DNA of 64,000 nucleotides from Phyllobacterium sp. YR531 (GCF_000282595.1 NZ_AKIZ01000004.1:1-64000); one strand, 5' to 3'. Shown: positions 42,318 through 50,490, numbered from the stretch's first letter. Numbers and translations are program-made. Notes: generated by a model not told the origin, from the letters alone.

Positions 42318-43531
42318 TTGACCGCCCCCGTCTGTTCAGCCGAAACGCGAACCGGGGTAACATGGTCGCCATCGGCTACGAAGGTTCCGGCACGCGCAAC
42401 GATTTCCTCGCCTTCGGCCAATCCTTCGAGTACTTCGGCGGAATGGCCGTTGCGGATACCGATCTTCACCTTGCGGCTTTCGATTATGCCATTGTTGACG
42501 ACCTGGATGAGAGTAGATGGTCCGTTATAGACGATGGATGAAAGCGGCACGCTGATGCTGTCACGGCGTGCAAGTTCAATCACTGCGCGGGCAAAGTTGC
42601 CCGGGCGGATGGAAGGGTTTTTCTCCAGCGAGATTTTCACGGCACCAAGACGTGAGGTGGCGGAAATTTCAGGCGAAATCAGGCGGATACTTCCCGAAAC
42701 CGGCTCTTCCATGCCGGAAACACGCACAGCAACAGGCATGCCGGGCTTCAGCAGCGGCAGGTCAACTTCAGGGATGTTGCCGGCGAGTTCAAAATCATTG
42801 TCGCGGGCAATTCGAAAAAGCGGTCCTGCATTGGACGAAACAATGGCACCGAGCAAGGCATCGCGGCTGAGGATCACGCCGCTAGCAGGCGCACGAACAT
42901 CGGCCTTTTCCAGCCGCAGCATGACATCGCGCTTTTGCGCGGCGACAAGTTGCAATTGCGTTTGCGTTGCTACCAGCGCGTGACGGGACGTGTTCAGCTT
43001 GGCATTGGCGCTGTCATGGGCGTTGGTCGCATTGTCAAATTCGGCCTTGGAGGTAAAGCCCTTGGCGCTGAGCGAGCGCGAACGGTCCAGCGCTTCCAGC
43101 GCTTGCCGCACGGCAATTTCAGCGTCGACAATCTGCGCTTCCGACTGGGCAATGGAGGCCGCAGCCTGTGCGCTTTGCGCTTCGATCTGCGCAAGCTGGA
43201 TTTCCAGCGAAGACTTGTCGAGCTTTGCTAGAATATCGCCTTCCTTGACCACATCGCCTTGATCGGCATTGAGTTCAAGCACCAGCAGACCCGCAACGTC
43301 TGTTCCTACAGCAACTTCCTGTCGTGGAACGATGGTCCCGGTAACGGTGAGCGTCGCCACCATTTCGTTCTTGCTGGCGGCGACCACATTGATCGATGGG
43401 GCTTTGGTTTCCACCGCCGCAGCAGGTGCATCCTCGGCCATGGCGGTGATGGGCAAAGACATGGCGAAGCTGATCGCCACAACGGAGGAGAAGAGAGCTT
43501 TTCTGAAATTGCGGTGAGGGTGGCGGTTCAT
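42314..43531 (-). CDS. RND periplasmic adaptor protein (BepD-like)
   Basis: A 405-residue membrane fusion protein. A signal peptide (SVVAISFAMSLPITAMAEDA) precedes the barrel-sandwich block VTGTIVPRQEVAVGTDVAGLL, GDVVKEGDILAKLDKSSLEIQL (in part), a long alpha-hairpin (about 115-190), and the closing lipoyl half VRAPASGVILSRDALLGAIV. It links the RND pump to the outer-membrane channel. It lies between the TetR gene (21 bases) and the pump gene (four-base overlap). The ribosome binding site is weak, suggesting translation coupled to the regulator gene. Confidence 0.93.
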   Translation of the reverse strand: MNRHPHRNFRKALFSSVVAISFAMSLPITAMAEDAPAAAVETKAPSINVVAASKNEMVATLTVTGTIVPRQEVAVGTDVAGLLVLELNADQGDVVKEGDILAKLDKSSLEIQLAQIEAQSAQAAASIAQSEAQIVDAEIAVRQALEALDRSRSLSAKGFTSKAEFDNATNAHDSANAKLNTSRHALVATQTQLQLVAAQKRDVMLRLEKADVRAPASGVILSRDALLGAIVSSNAGPLFRIARDNDFELAGNIPEVDLPLLKPGMPVAVRVSGMEEPVSGSIRLISPEISATSRLGAVKISLEKNPSIRPGNFARAVIELARRDSISVPLSSIVYNGPSTLIQVVNNGIIESRKVKIGIRNGHSAEVLEGLAEGEEIVARAGTFVADGDHVTPVRVSAEQTGAVK

Positions 43532-43552
43532 CTTGGAGCCTGGGGTTGGGAG

Positions 43553-44266
43553 CTATATTTGCTTGTTTGCGGGTCGCAGGACAGCGGTGGCCAGTGCACG
43601 GAAAACCGGTTCCAGTGCTTCAAGCGGCACGCCTTGTGCGGGGAAATTACGTAGAATAATGCCTTCGCCCATGGCTGCGAGCGTGGCGACAGCGAGTTCA
43701 AGATCGACAACCGGATCGATAAGCCCCGCCTGTTTGGCGGCAGTGAAGGCTGCAAGCAGCTTTTCGCGCATCATGCCTTCATGCAGGTCGCAGATTGCGG
43801 CCACAGTGTCATTTCGCGTGGCTTCTGCGCGCACTTCCATGAAAAGGCGCGCATGGGCATCGGCAGGGCCGTCGCCAGCGGTGTTCATGGACATGTGGCG
43901 AACGTGTTCAATGCCCACTTTGACGACAGCCTCGATAATATCATTCGTGCTGGCCATACGATCAAGGATTTCAGCGCTTTCGCGCCGATGTTGTGCGGAA
44001 ATGTGCTCGATAATGGCTTCTTTGGAGGGGAAATAACGATAAAGCGCACCTGGGCTCATGCCGGCTTCGGAACAGATATCGTTCATGGATGCGCCGCGGA
44101 AACCCGCGCGGATAAAGCAGGCGGTGGCCGCACTGAGAATGCGCTCAACCTGGGCTTCGCGATTAAGTGCACGTTTGCCGAAAAGCCTCGTCACAAAGCA
44201 ACGTGTATCCTCAGCATCATCGCTGGATACAACAGCAGGCTGTCGCGGCATTGTATGATCGACCAT
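43553..44266 (-). CDS. TetR-family repressor of the efflux operon
   Basis: A 237-residue TetR regulator. The N-terminal helix-turn-helix is typical: ILSAATACFIRAGFRGASMNDICSEAGMSPGALYRYFPSKEAIIEHI (in parts, residues 44-90). The C-terminal part is the ligand-binding, dimerisation region. It is the first gene of the efflux operon and probably represses it, with release by a pump substrate. A perfect 18-base palindrome lies 18 bases upstream of the ATG. A second ATG 15 bases in is possible. Its N-terminus is about 30 residues longer than minimal TetR proteins. Confidence 0.92.
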   Translation of the reverse strand: MVDHTMPRQPAVVSSDDAEDTRCFVTRLFGKRALNREAQVERILSAATACFIRAGFRGASMNDICSEAGMSPGALYRYFPSKEAIIEHISAQHRRESAEILDRMASTNDIIEAVVKVGIEHVRHMSMNTAGDGPADAHARLFMEVRAEATRNDTVAAICDLHEGMMREKLLAAFTAAKQAGLIDPVVDLELAVATLAAMGEGIILRNFPAQGVPLEALEPVFRALATAVLRPANKQI

Positions 44267-44283
44267 CAGTCACCAATTAAAAA

Positions 44284-44301
44284 AGAGAGAACGTTCTCTC
44301 T
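44284..44301. promoter_or_regulatory. Perfect 18-bp palindrome, likely TetR operator
   Basis: AGAGAGAACGTTCTCTCT reads the same on both strands and lies 18 bases upstream of the TetR start codon, where it would block the efflux operon promoter. Size and position fit TetR-family operators. Confidence 0.7.
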
Positions 44302-44383
44302 CATTTACACGCAGGAGAGCCGCTCGTCAATATGAGAATGATCATTCTTGTTTTATTAATGGCAAAGAAATCTGAAATGCATG

Positions 44384-44409
44384 GGAATAAACCTGCGATA
44401 GGCTACGTA
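44384..44409 (+). promoter_or_regulatory. Possible ECF-type promoter of the sigma/anti-sigma genes
   Basis: GGAATAAAC (from 44384) and TACGTAT (from 44404) stand 17 bases apart before the ECF sigma gene at 44418. The pattern is ECF-like, but the short distance to the start codon makes it uncertain. Confidence 0.25.
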
Positions 44410-44417
44410 TACAGGCC

Positions 44418-44951
44418 ATGAGCAACCAGAAAACCCGCTTCGACGTCATAGGCCAGCTTGGATCGCTGCGCCGTTATGCGCGTTCGCTTGCCCGCAACGA
44501 GCAGGATGCCGAAGATCTCGTGCATGACGCGCTGGTGCGTGCCTATGAGAAGCAGGCGAGTTTCAGGCCGAGCGGCAATCTGCGGACATGGCTGTTTTCC
44601 GTATTGCACAACACGTTCATTGATGGCTTTCGCTCACGTCAGGCTGAGGCACGCAGAATTGCTCAGGCGGCAGAAATTGCTGAAACAGTGCAGCAGCCAT
44701 CACAGGAACATGCGGTGCGGCTGGAGCAGATCCGCCAGATATTTGACACCCTGCCGGAGGAACAGCGTAGCGCCCTGCATCTGGTAGCTATTGAGGGGCT
44801 TTCCTATGAGGAAGCCGCCGGAATTCTTGGCATACCCATCGGCACATTGATGTCGAGGATAAGCCGTGCCCGGGCTTCCATGCGCGCCAGTGAAGGCGAA
44901 GAGTCTTCCCGAGCTGCCAACTTGCGAATTGTCGGAGGTCGCAATGATTAA
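44418..44951 (+). CDS. ECF RNA polymerase sigma factor
   Basis: A 177-residue ECF sigma factor with regions 2 and 4. Region 2: LRRYARSLARNEQDAEDLVHDALVRAYE (in part) and LRTWLFSVLHNTFID. Region 4: LPEEQRSALHLVAIEGLSYEEAAGILGIPIGTLMSRISRAR (in parts). It overlaps the anti-sigma gene by eight bases. It directs RNA polymerase to stress or envelope genes; the signal is not visible. It is smaller and simpler than the ECF42 protein at 55826. Confidence 0.92.
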   Translation: MSNQKTRFDVIGQLGSLRRYARSLARNEQDAEDLVHDALVRAYEKQASFRPSGNLRTWLFSVLHNTFIDGFRSRQAEARRIAQAAEIAETVQQPSQEHAVRLEQIRQIFDTLPEEQRSALHLVAIEGLSYEEAAGILGIPIGTLMSRISRARASMRASEGEESSRAANLRIVGGRND

Positions 44952-45717
44952 GACAAAAGACCCGATCGTGCAGGCTGATTTCGATGCCTATGTTGATGAT
45001 CAGCTTGATGCTGCGCGCCGTATCGAAGTTGCAGGTTACCTTTCGGAACATCCGGAAGTTGCTGCGCGGGTCATGGCTGACTTGCGCGTTCGGGATGAGT
45101 TGCGCCTTGCCCTTTCTGCGCCTTCTTCCGTTTCCGGGCTTGCTTCGGCGCAGGCCGCAGAACGCCTGCAGCGCAGTCTTGGTCGCAGGCAGATTTTCAA
45201 TCGCCTGCAGCGCGTTGCAGCTGTGGCATTGCTGGTTGGCCTTGGCTGGATGGCCCATGCGGGATTCGGTCCGCTGGTTGTGTCAGAGGTCGTCGCTTCG
45301 CAGCCTGCTCCGGCCTATGTCGAAGATGCTGTCATGGCGCATCGCACCTCTTTGATGCGTGCAGCGATGCCCTCACAGCCCGGCACAAAGCATTACGATC
45401 CGGCCGAGATACGCGCCGCTACGGCAATTGTCATGCCCAAGCTGCCATCGGAATGGAAGGTGAAGGATGTTCAACTCTTCCCATCCACATTCGGGCCGAG
45501 CATCGAACTGGAAATCGGTTCGGACAGGGATGGTGCGCTCTCGCTGTTCGCAGTCCGGCCCGGCTCGTTTGATGTCGTCAAACCTCGCATTGTCGGGGTG
45601 GGGGATATGTCAGCCGCCTATTTCCAGATTGGCGAAGTCGCCTATGCGCTGGTTGCCAATGCGGGTTCAACAGAACTCGACAAGGCGGCCAACCAACTTG
45701 CCAACACACTTTACTGA
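44944..45717 (+). CDS. Anti-sigma factor (membrane-bound)
   Basis: A 257-residue partner of the preceding ECF sigma. The cytoplasmic N-terminus has the anti-sigma pattern (FDAYVDDQLDAARRIEVAGYL) with short helices; one membrane helix (about 85-105, RVAAVALLVGLGWMAHAGF) leads to a periplasmic sensor domain. The usual zinc His-Cys-Cys of ZAS domains is absent. The ATG at 44944 has GGAGG just upstream and overlaps the sigma stop, which decides it against longer starts. It should hold the sigma factor at the membrane until a signal arrives. Confidence 0.9.
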   Translation: MIKTKDPIVQADFDAYVDDQLDAARRIEVAGYLSEHPEVAARVMADLRVRDELRLALSAPSSVSGLASAQAAERLQRSLGRRQIFNRLQRVAAVALLVGLGWMAHAGFGPLVVSEVVASQPAPAYVEDAVMAHRTSLMRAAMPSQPGTKHYDPAEIRAATAIVMPKLPSEWKVKDVQLFPSTFGPSIELEIGSDRDGALSLFAVRPGSFDVVKPRIVGVGDMSAAYFQIGEVAYALVANAGSTELDKAANQLANTLY

Positions 45718-45741
45718 TCAACAAACAGAAGGAATGTTCTG

Positions 45742-46458
45742 ATGAATACACCACTTCGTTATGGCATCGACCGGGCAGGCGGCCAGTCAGCCGCTGCGTT
45801 CGACGAGGGCCTGCGCCAGCATATGCTGCGCATCTACAATTATATGGGCCTCGGCCTTGTGCTCACAGGCGTCATCGCTTTCGTCGTTGCGTCGACGCCT
45901 GCGCTTTACGTGCCGATTTTCTCGACACCGCTCAAATGGGTTGTCATGCTGGCACCGCTCGCTTTCGTCATGTTCTTCTCTTTCAAGATGCAGACAATGT
46001 CGGCAGCTTCCGCTCAGCTCATGTTCTGGGCATTCTGCGCGATCATGGGCCTCTCCATGGCATCGATCTTCCTGGTCTTCACGGGCAACAGCATTGCGCG
46101 GACATTCTTCATTGCCGCAACAATGTTCGGCGCGACCAGTCTTTATGGCTATACGACCAAGCGTGATCTTTCGCAGTTCGGCTCATTCCTGATCATGGGT
46201 CTGATCGGTGTCGTCGTCGCCAGCGTCGTCAACATCTTCCTTGGTTCGACAATGATCCAGTTTGTGGTTTCCGTTGCCGGTGTTCTGGTCTTTGTCGGCC
46301 TGACGGCATGGGACACACAGACAATCAAGGAACAGTATGCCGAAAACCTCGACTCGGAAACCCAGCAGAAAATGGCTGTATTCGGAGCCTTCTCGCTCTA
46401 TCTCAACTTCATCAATATTTTCCAGCTTCTGCTGAACCTTACAGGCGAACGCGAATAA
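45742..46458 (+). CDS. Bax inhibitor-1/YccA-family membrane protein
   Basis: A 238-residue protein with seven membrane segments, for example YMGLGLVLTGVIAFVVAST, VVMLAPLAFVMFFSF, FFIAATMFGATSLYGY and FVVSVAGVLVFVGLTAWDTQ. The last block, AWDTQTIKEQY, is highly conserved in the BI-1 family. Bacterial members are calcium-leak channels or protease modulators in the inner membrane. It begins 24 bases after the anti-sigma gene, so the three may be one stress operon. A strong terminator follows. Confidence 0.92.
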   Translation: MNTPLRYGIDRAGGQSAAAFDEGLRQHMLRIYNYMGLGLVLTGVIAFVVASTPALYVPIFSTPLKWVVMLAPLAFVMFFSFKMQTMSAASAQLMFWAFCAIMGLSMASIFLVFTGNSIARTFFIAATMFGATSLYGYTTKRDLSQFGSFLIMGLIGVVVASVVNIFLGSTMIQFVVSVAGVLVFVGLTAWDTQTIKEQYAENLDSETQQKMAVFGAFSLYLNFINIFQLLLNLTGERE

Positions 46459-46480
46459 CAACTGCGTATCGACGATAAGA

Positions 46481-46506
46481 AAGGCCGGGTTTCCCCGGCC
46501 TTTTTC
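46481..46506 (+). terminator. Rho-independent terminator
   Basis: A nine-base stem AAGGCCGGG / CCCGGCCTT with loop TTTC, followed by TTT, shortly after the BI-1 gene. Confidence 0.9.
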
Positions 46507-46570
46507 CATATTTGGTTCCGTCCACCGCATCCAATCAGATGCGAAAGCGTTCAACTGATTGGAGGAACCA

Positions 46571-47026
46571 ATGACCACACGTATTGAAACCTGTTCGTGT
46601 TTTTGCGGTGACATTACAGCCGAGCTTCGTGGTGAGCCGTTCTGGATCAACTATGACCATGATGATGATTGCCGCAAGGCAATCGGTAGTCCGCTGACTG
46701 TATGGGTGGGCTATAGGCCGTCGCAAATGCACCTGTTGTCAGGGCTGCCGAAAACCTTTTCGCGAACCAAGGGCGTTACACGCAGTTTTTGTGGCCGATG
46801 CGGTACTTCCATCGGCTATAAGGATGACGGAATAGCAGATGAACTTTATCTCACGATTGGCTTTTTCGATTACCCGGAGCGGTTCAAGCCGACAGTGCAT
46901 GGCTATTGGAGCATGCGCCTGCCATGGGTGGAATTTGCCGATGGATTGGAAAAAGCCGACACCTATACGCGGCAACGCGATCCTGCCATCGGGACACCTG
47001 CAGAACGCATCAGCGGTGAACGCTGA
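46571..47026 (+). CDS. GFA/CENP-V-domain zinc protein
   Basis: A 151-residue protein of the GFA (glutathione-dependent formaldehyde-activating enzyme-like, CENP-V) family. The zinc pattern is visible: CSCFCGD near the start, then DHDDDCRKA, and CGRCGT in the later half. The ATG at 46571 has GGAGG five bases upstream; a TTG further up overlaps this site and is rejected. Family members bind zinc and small thiols; most have no proven activity. It meets the MarR gene tail to tail with three bases between. Confidence 0.88.
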   Translation: MTTRIETCSCFCGDITAELRGEPFWINYDHDDDCRKAIGSPLTVWVGYRPSQMHLLSGLPKTFSRTKGVTRSFCGRCGTSIGYKDDGIADELYLTIGFFDYPERFKPTVHGYWSMRLPWVEFADGLEKADTYTRQRDPAIGTPAERISGER

Positions 47027-47029
47027 TGC

Positions 47030-47584
47030 CTATTCGCCGCGTGGCCCGAAAATTGCTGCGCTCGCCCAAGTTTGTTCGATACGGTCGAGTGTGCGGAAAG
47101 TGATTTCGAGATTGCGGATATTATCAGGCCCGTCAGCAACGATGCTGTGGCAGCTTGCGGCAACAGCCGTCATATCCGCGCAAAGCTCCTGACCCTTTTC
47201 GGAAAGCTTGATCCGAGCCGCACGGCGGTCACGCTGCAGGGCATTGCGCTCGATATAACCGGATTCACCCAACTGCTTCAAATAGTAGGACAGATTAGTG
47301 CCCGCATAGGGGCCTCGTTCCATCAACTGGCTGACAGAAATCTCATCATCACCAATTGCCAGAAGCAGCATCAGGTGCGCCGGGCCTATCTCCTCTACGC
47401 CGCGCCGGGTCATTTCAGATTGCATGAAAGCTGAAAAGCGGCGGTTTACCCGCTCCAGCGTACGGGCAAGCTCAAAATGCGTGATATTCGGCGCAGGCAG
47501 ATTGGCTGGCTTGCGAGCGCTAGGCACTTCGCGGACATCATTCGATGTCGCGTCGGCAATATGTTGCAGATAGTTCGGTACCAT
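47030..47584 (-). CDS. MarR-family transcriptional regulator
   Basis: A 184-residue winged-helix regulator. The DNA-binding part is LMLLLAIGDDEISVSQLMERG, TNLSYYLKQLGESGYIERN and the wing RDRRAARIKLSEKG. The ATG at 47584 has GGAG six bases upstream; a longer frame to 47650 exists but reads as non-coding. The early segment (NLPAPNITHFELARTLERVNRRF) reminds me of LdtR, a rhizobial MarR that controls L,D-transpeptidases; this is from memory and needs an alignment. If true, it would link to the L,D-transpeptidase at the window start only by chance of distance. Confidence 0.87.
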   Translation of the reverse strand: MVPNYLQHIADATSNDVREVPSARKPANLPAPNITHFELARTLERVNRRFSAFMQSEMTRRGVEEIGPAHLMLLLAIGDDEISVSQLMERGPYAGTNLSYYLKQLGESGYIERNALQRDRRAARIKLSEKGQELCADMTAVAASCHSIVADGPDNIRNLEITFRTLDRIEQTWASAAIFGPRGE

Positions 47585-48101
47585 CGAAATCTCCGTAACG
47601 GTGCCGTACCGCCAGTTGCGTGAAAACCCTGCCAGTGAGTATTGTTGCACTGCACAATGGGTCAGTCAATTAGAAGCTGTAAGGGTATATAATCATAAAG
47701 TATTAGATAAAAGCGTTCATTTATGTTCCCGGCGCTTTTTTAGTGCGGTGAATGGCAAGCAATCTGTCTGGCCAGTTTCCGCCATATTGCGCCAAATTCT
47801 GATATCTGAGGCATAAATACCAGATGATGCGCACAATGCGTAAGCGCATACCTGATGATGGGTAAAGATTAGGCATGTTCCATCCTTGGACAAACTGTCT
47901 TGATTTCACCGGCATCGAATAAAGAGGTAGCTTAAGATTTTTTGAACTTAGTCGTCTCTTCTTTGAAGTTATTGAATCATGCAAATGCAGCAGCGCACAT
48001 AAAGTCGTAAGCGCGTACTTATGACTCTCCGCAACAATTGTTGAGAATCCACGAATCGCGTGGCAAAAAAGTGTTAACTTTTCCTGTCTATATCAGGAAC
48101 A
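47585..48101. other. Intergenic region upstream of MarR and transglycosylase genes
   Basis: About 517 bases between divergent genes, with no convincing gene. It holds the promoters for both. A 13-base direct repeat CGTAAGCGC(A/G)TAC occurs at 47839-47851 and 48006-48018, with one difference; it might be a regulator site. Confidence 0.45.
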
Positions 48102-48695
48102 ATGTTACGAAAATTGTCCCTGAAAATGGCAGCAGTCGCTGTCGTGCTGGCTTTGGCAGGATGTGCGTCCGCCCCAAGCCGGATTAACAATGTCTGCGCT
48201 GTTTTCGAGCAGCGCGATGGCTGGTTCGACAATTGGTATTCCGCTGCCAAGGCAACGGAGCGCGAATATGGTGTGCCTGTTCCGGTCCTTATGGCAACGA
48301 TCCGCAAGGAATCGGGTTTCAGCCCGCGCGTCAGGCCTCCACGTACAAAGCTCCTCGGCTTCATTCCGTGGAAGCGGCCTTCCTCAGCTTACGGCTTTTC
48401 GCAGGCCCTGGATGGAACATGGCAGCGATACAAGCGCGAGACTGGACATTATGGTGCAAGTCGCAACAAGTTCAGTGACGCGGTTAATTTTGTCGGCTGG
48501 TATCACTCAACGAGCAACAAGATAAATGGCATCGAGTTGAATGACGCATATCATCTCTATCTCGCCTACTATTTTGGCCACACTGCCTTTTCGCGTGGTG
48601 ACTGGAAAAGCAATGCCAGCATGCAGAAAGTAGCCCGTGATACAACGAAAATGGCGCAGGACTATGCTGCGCAGCTGCGCAACTGCAATCAGTAG
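48102..48695 (+). CDS. Lipoprotein lytic transglycosylase (SLT domain)
   Basis: A 197-residue lipoprotein. The signal ends in the lipobox LALAGC with Cys21. The SLT catalytic Glu is in IRKESGFSP (about residue 68), followed by GFSQALDGTWQRYK and HLYLAYYFGH, as in small rhizobial SLT lipoproteins. It cleaves peptidoglycan strands at the envelope, perhaps to let secretion machinery or division pass. The ATG at 48102 follows AGGAA. It is a single gene, followed by an intergenic region with an inverted-repeat element. Confidence 0.9.
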   Translation: MLRKLSLKMAAVAVVLALAGCASAPSRINNVCAVFEQRDGWFDNWYSAAKATEREYGVPVPVLMATIRKESGFSPRVRPPRTKLLGFIPWKRPSSAYGFSQALDGTWQRYKRETGHYGASRNKFSDAVNFVGWYHSTSNKINGIELNDAYHLYLAYYFGHTAFSRGDWKSNASMQKVARDTTKMAQDYAAQLRNCNQ

Positions 48696-49031
48696 ATTGA
48701 AGACCGTTGTGGCAATTGCGCCCTTCTGCAGAGTGCTGTCACTGCCGACTCCAAATTCTTTCTGCTGAGAGAATTGCACTGATCATGTGCGTGGTTCGAC
48801 GGGGCTCACCATGAGGAAGGTGGAGTTTGGCAGAAAGCCAGAACGCGAAAACGATGGAGATTGTCGTTGCAAGCCCCGACATTCCTCATGGTGAGCCCCG
48901 TCGAACCACGCACAATAGGTATTGCCAAGGGCAGACATAAGCTCAACATTCGAAGGCGCTGCGAAAACAGATGATCGCTTGTGCATCAATTGGACCGAAA
49001 TGGGCAACCCCCATTCCGGTCCAATGCAGGT
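48696..49031. other. Intergenic region holding an inverted-repeat element
   Basis: No gene is seen in these 336 bases. Most of the middle is the 129-base inverted-repeat element at 48786-48914. Confidence 0.55.
48786..48914. repeat. Inverted-repeat element 1 (33-bp perfect arms)
   Basis: Arms at 48786-48818 and 48882-48914 are perfect inverted copies of TGTGCGTGGTTCGACGGGGC continuing with TCACCATGAGGAA. A 63-base middle without a gene separates them. A related element is at 51620-51738. Such dispersed palindromic elements are known in the Brucella group; whether this belongs to a named family (for example Bru-RS) I cannot say. RNA from it would fold into a long hairpin. Confidence 0.85.
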
Positions 49032-49466
49032 TCAGGCAATAATATCTTCAAGATTTGAGATAATTGCGGTCCAGCCGCCCTTGTGGCCATCACGCGAGCT
49101 TTCGTCGCGGAATTTCACATGCCGCAAGGTGACATTGGTTTTACCGGGATCGACTTCAACGAAATCGATGGTAACCACGCTGTCATCAATGGAATGCGGC
49201 GAACTCCAAGTGAAGGAAAGCCGGGCATGGGGATCTATCTCGAGATAGGTTCCGTAATGCGGTACTTCGCGATCAGGTGTGATCATGATGATCTCGAATT
49301 TTCCGCCTTTCACGGGATCGTTCTTCACGCGGGATTCCGTATCGATTGTTGGCGGGCGCATGAATTTTGCCATTGCGGCAGGATTGATCCAGGCGTTGAA
49401 CACTTTCTCACGGGATGCGGAGATTGTGCGGTTTATGGTCAGTTCAAGCTCACTCATTTTCTTCAT
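49032..49466 (-). CDS. SRPBCC/AHSA1-domain protein
   Basis: A 144-residue START-like protein: INRTISASREKVFNAWINPAAMAKFM is the family opening (in part), GGKFEIIMITPD and SFTWSSPHSIDDSVVTIDFVE follow, ending with GWTAIISNLE. Such domains bind a hydrophobic ligand in a deep cavity. It overlaps the ArsR gene by 17 bases, and ArsR-AHSA1 pairs of this kind are frequent. A second possible start is the ATG at 49457. Confidence 0.9.
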   Translation of the reverse strand: MKKMSELELTINRTISASREKVFNAWINPAAMAKFMRPPTIDTESRVKNDPVKGGKFEIIMITPDREVPHYGTYLEIDPHARLSFTWSSPHSIDDSVVTIDFVEVDPGKTNVTLRHVKFRDESSRDGHKGGWTAIISNLEDIIA

Positions 49467-49782
49467 CCTCTAAAAGTATGTTTTCCAGCGCTGTAAGGCG
49501 CAATTCCCAAATGGACTTCAGTTGCACGAACCAATCTTCGGTCAACCTCAGCGGCTCAAGTTCGGCAGCGATATAGTGCTCGCGGCCTGAAGTCTGGCGA
49601 GTGACAAGTCCTGCTTCCTCCAGCACCTTGATATGCTTGGAAACGGAATTCAGGGACATGTCGAAATGCGAAGCCAGCGATGTCACCCTCATTGAACCCT
49701 CCTGAACCAGGAGCGTCAGAATCTGTCGCCGGGTTGTATCGCCGGCAGCTTTCAGAATTCGTGACAGTGCATCTTCATTCAT
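49450..49782 (-). CDS. ArsR-family transcriptional regulator
   Basis: A 110-residue winged-helix regulator: LSRILKAAGDTTRRQILTLL, MRVTSLASHFDMSLNSVSKHIKVLEEAG (in part) is the helix-turn-helix and LVTRQTSGREHYIAA the wing. No Cys pair of metal sensors is present, so the signal is not a metal bound there. I chose the ATG at 49782; the open frame reaches 49854, but that part would contain the two operator-like sites. It is translation-coupled to the SRPBCC gene, and likely autoregulated through the two sites upstream. Confidence 0.88.
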   Translation of the reverse strand: MNEDALSRILKAAGDTTRRQILTLLVQEGSMRVTSLASHFDMSLNSVSKHIKVLEEAGLVTRQTSGREHYIAAELEPLRLTEDWFVQLKSIWELRLTALENILLEDEENE

Positions 49783-49787
49783 TTCAT

Positions 49788-49803
49788 TCACCCAAGTGGT
49801 TGA
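49788..49803. promoter_or_regulatory. Candidate ArsR operator 1 (TCACCCA-AG-TGGTTGA)
   Basis: An imperfect dyad of seven-base arms lying six bases before the ArsR start codon. It is almost the inverse copy of the site at 49826-49841 (14 of 16 bases). Confidence 0.6.
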
Positions 49804-49825
49804 ATATCGCATCTGCGCTTGATAG

Positions 49826-49841
49826 TCAACCATATGGGTGA
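49826..49841. promoter_or_regulatory. Candidate ArsR operator 2 (TCAACCA-TA-TGGGTGA)
   Basis: The second copy of the dyad TCA-C/A-CCA-N2-TGG-G/T-TGA, with its centre 38 bases from the first. Two equal sites flanking a probable promoter are typical of ArsR-family autoregulation. Confidence 0.6.
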
Positions 49842-49911
49842 ATATTATTTTCATGCAATCGCGAAGACCGGTTTCACACAGAAAACCGGGGAGGCACAGG
49901 TCATTGGTGGG

Positions 49912-50265
49912 CTACATCTGCAAAAGCAGGTTGAACCCGCCATAAATCATGCGTTTGCCGTCAAACGGCATTTCGCTCATCTGTTTTTCGATGCGGGTAT
50001 CGGCCATGACCTTCTCATTGATCTTGTCGCGCTGCTCGCGCGATTCGTAGGTGATCCATGAAAAAATGACGACTTCATCGTCCTTTGCCTGCACGGCGCG
50101 AGGAAATGACGTTAGTTCGCCGTAGGGCACATCATCGCCGGTACACTCCACGTAGGAAAGGGCACCGTGTTCCATCCAGACCTCGCCCGCCAGTTGAGCG
50201 AGAGCCTTGTAGGCGTCGATCTTGTCTTTCGGAACTGCGAGTACAAAGCCGTCAACATAGGTCAT
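49912..50265 (-). CDS. DUF1428 family protein
   Basis: A 117-residue protein of the DUF1428 family: YVDGFVLAVPKDKIDAYKALA, YVECTGDDVPYGELTSFPRAVQ (in part) and EVVIFSWITYESREQRDKIN, ending with MPFDGKRMIYGGF. The fold is a dimeric alpha-beta barrel; function unknown. The upstream gene unit is ArsR-SRPBCC, so this may belong to the same response, but it is separated by 130 bases and has its own short stem-loop (49868-49889) downstream. Confidence 0.9.
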   Translation of the reverse strand: MTYVDGFVLAVPKDKIDAYKALAQLAGEVWMEHGALSYVECTGDDVPYGELTSFPRAVQAKDDEVVIFSWITYESREQRDKINEKVMADTRIEKQMSEMPFDGKRMIYGGFNLLLQM

Positions 50266-50490
50266 TTTCGTTTCCTCTCATTGTTTCGACACCAGAGGAA
50301 CGTTTGAGGTGCGCGGGTTGCTACATTGTCATTGTGTTTTTTTCAGCAACGTGCCGCGGGGATATCTGCTCATGCGTGTCGCCGGCTGAGCAGAAATATC
50401 GGAATATCTGTGCGAGGGTGTTGGGCAACGGATTGTTCGGAGCTATACCATCCGCATTTGCTGCTTCATCCAACATGGGTCCGCTCAGGA

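Noticed and set aside
40308-42530. 740-codon open frame on the plus strand
   Set aside because: It lies antisense to the RND pump and adaptor genes, has no family resemblance and an odd His/Arg/Cys-rich composition; it follows from the codon use of the real genes.
49783-49854. N-terminal extension of the ArsR frame
   Set aside because: It would code through both operator-like dyads; the ArsR domain begins at the ATG at 49782.
49868-49889. Stem CCGGTTT / AAACCGG after the DUF1428 gene as a terminator
   Set aside because: The stem is only seven bases and no T-run follows on the minus strand, so I do not list it as a terminator.
50326-50490. N-terminal extension of the MfnB-FolB frame
   Set aside because: The added 55 residues are rich in Cys, Arg and His with no match to either domain; the MfnB-like part begins right after the ATG at 50491.
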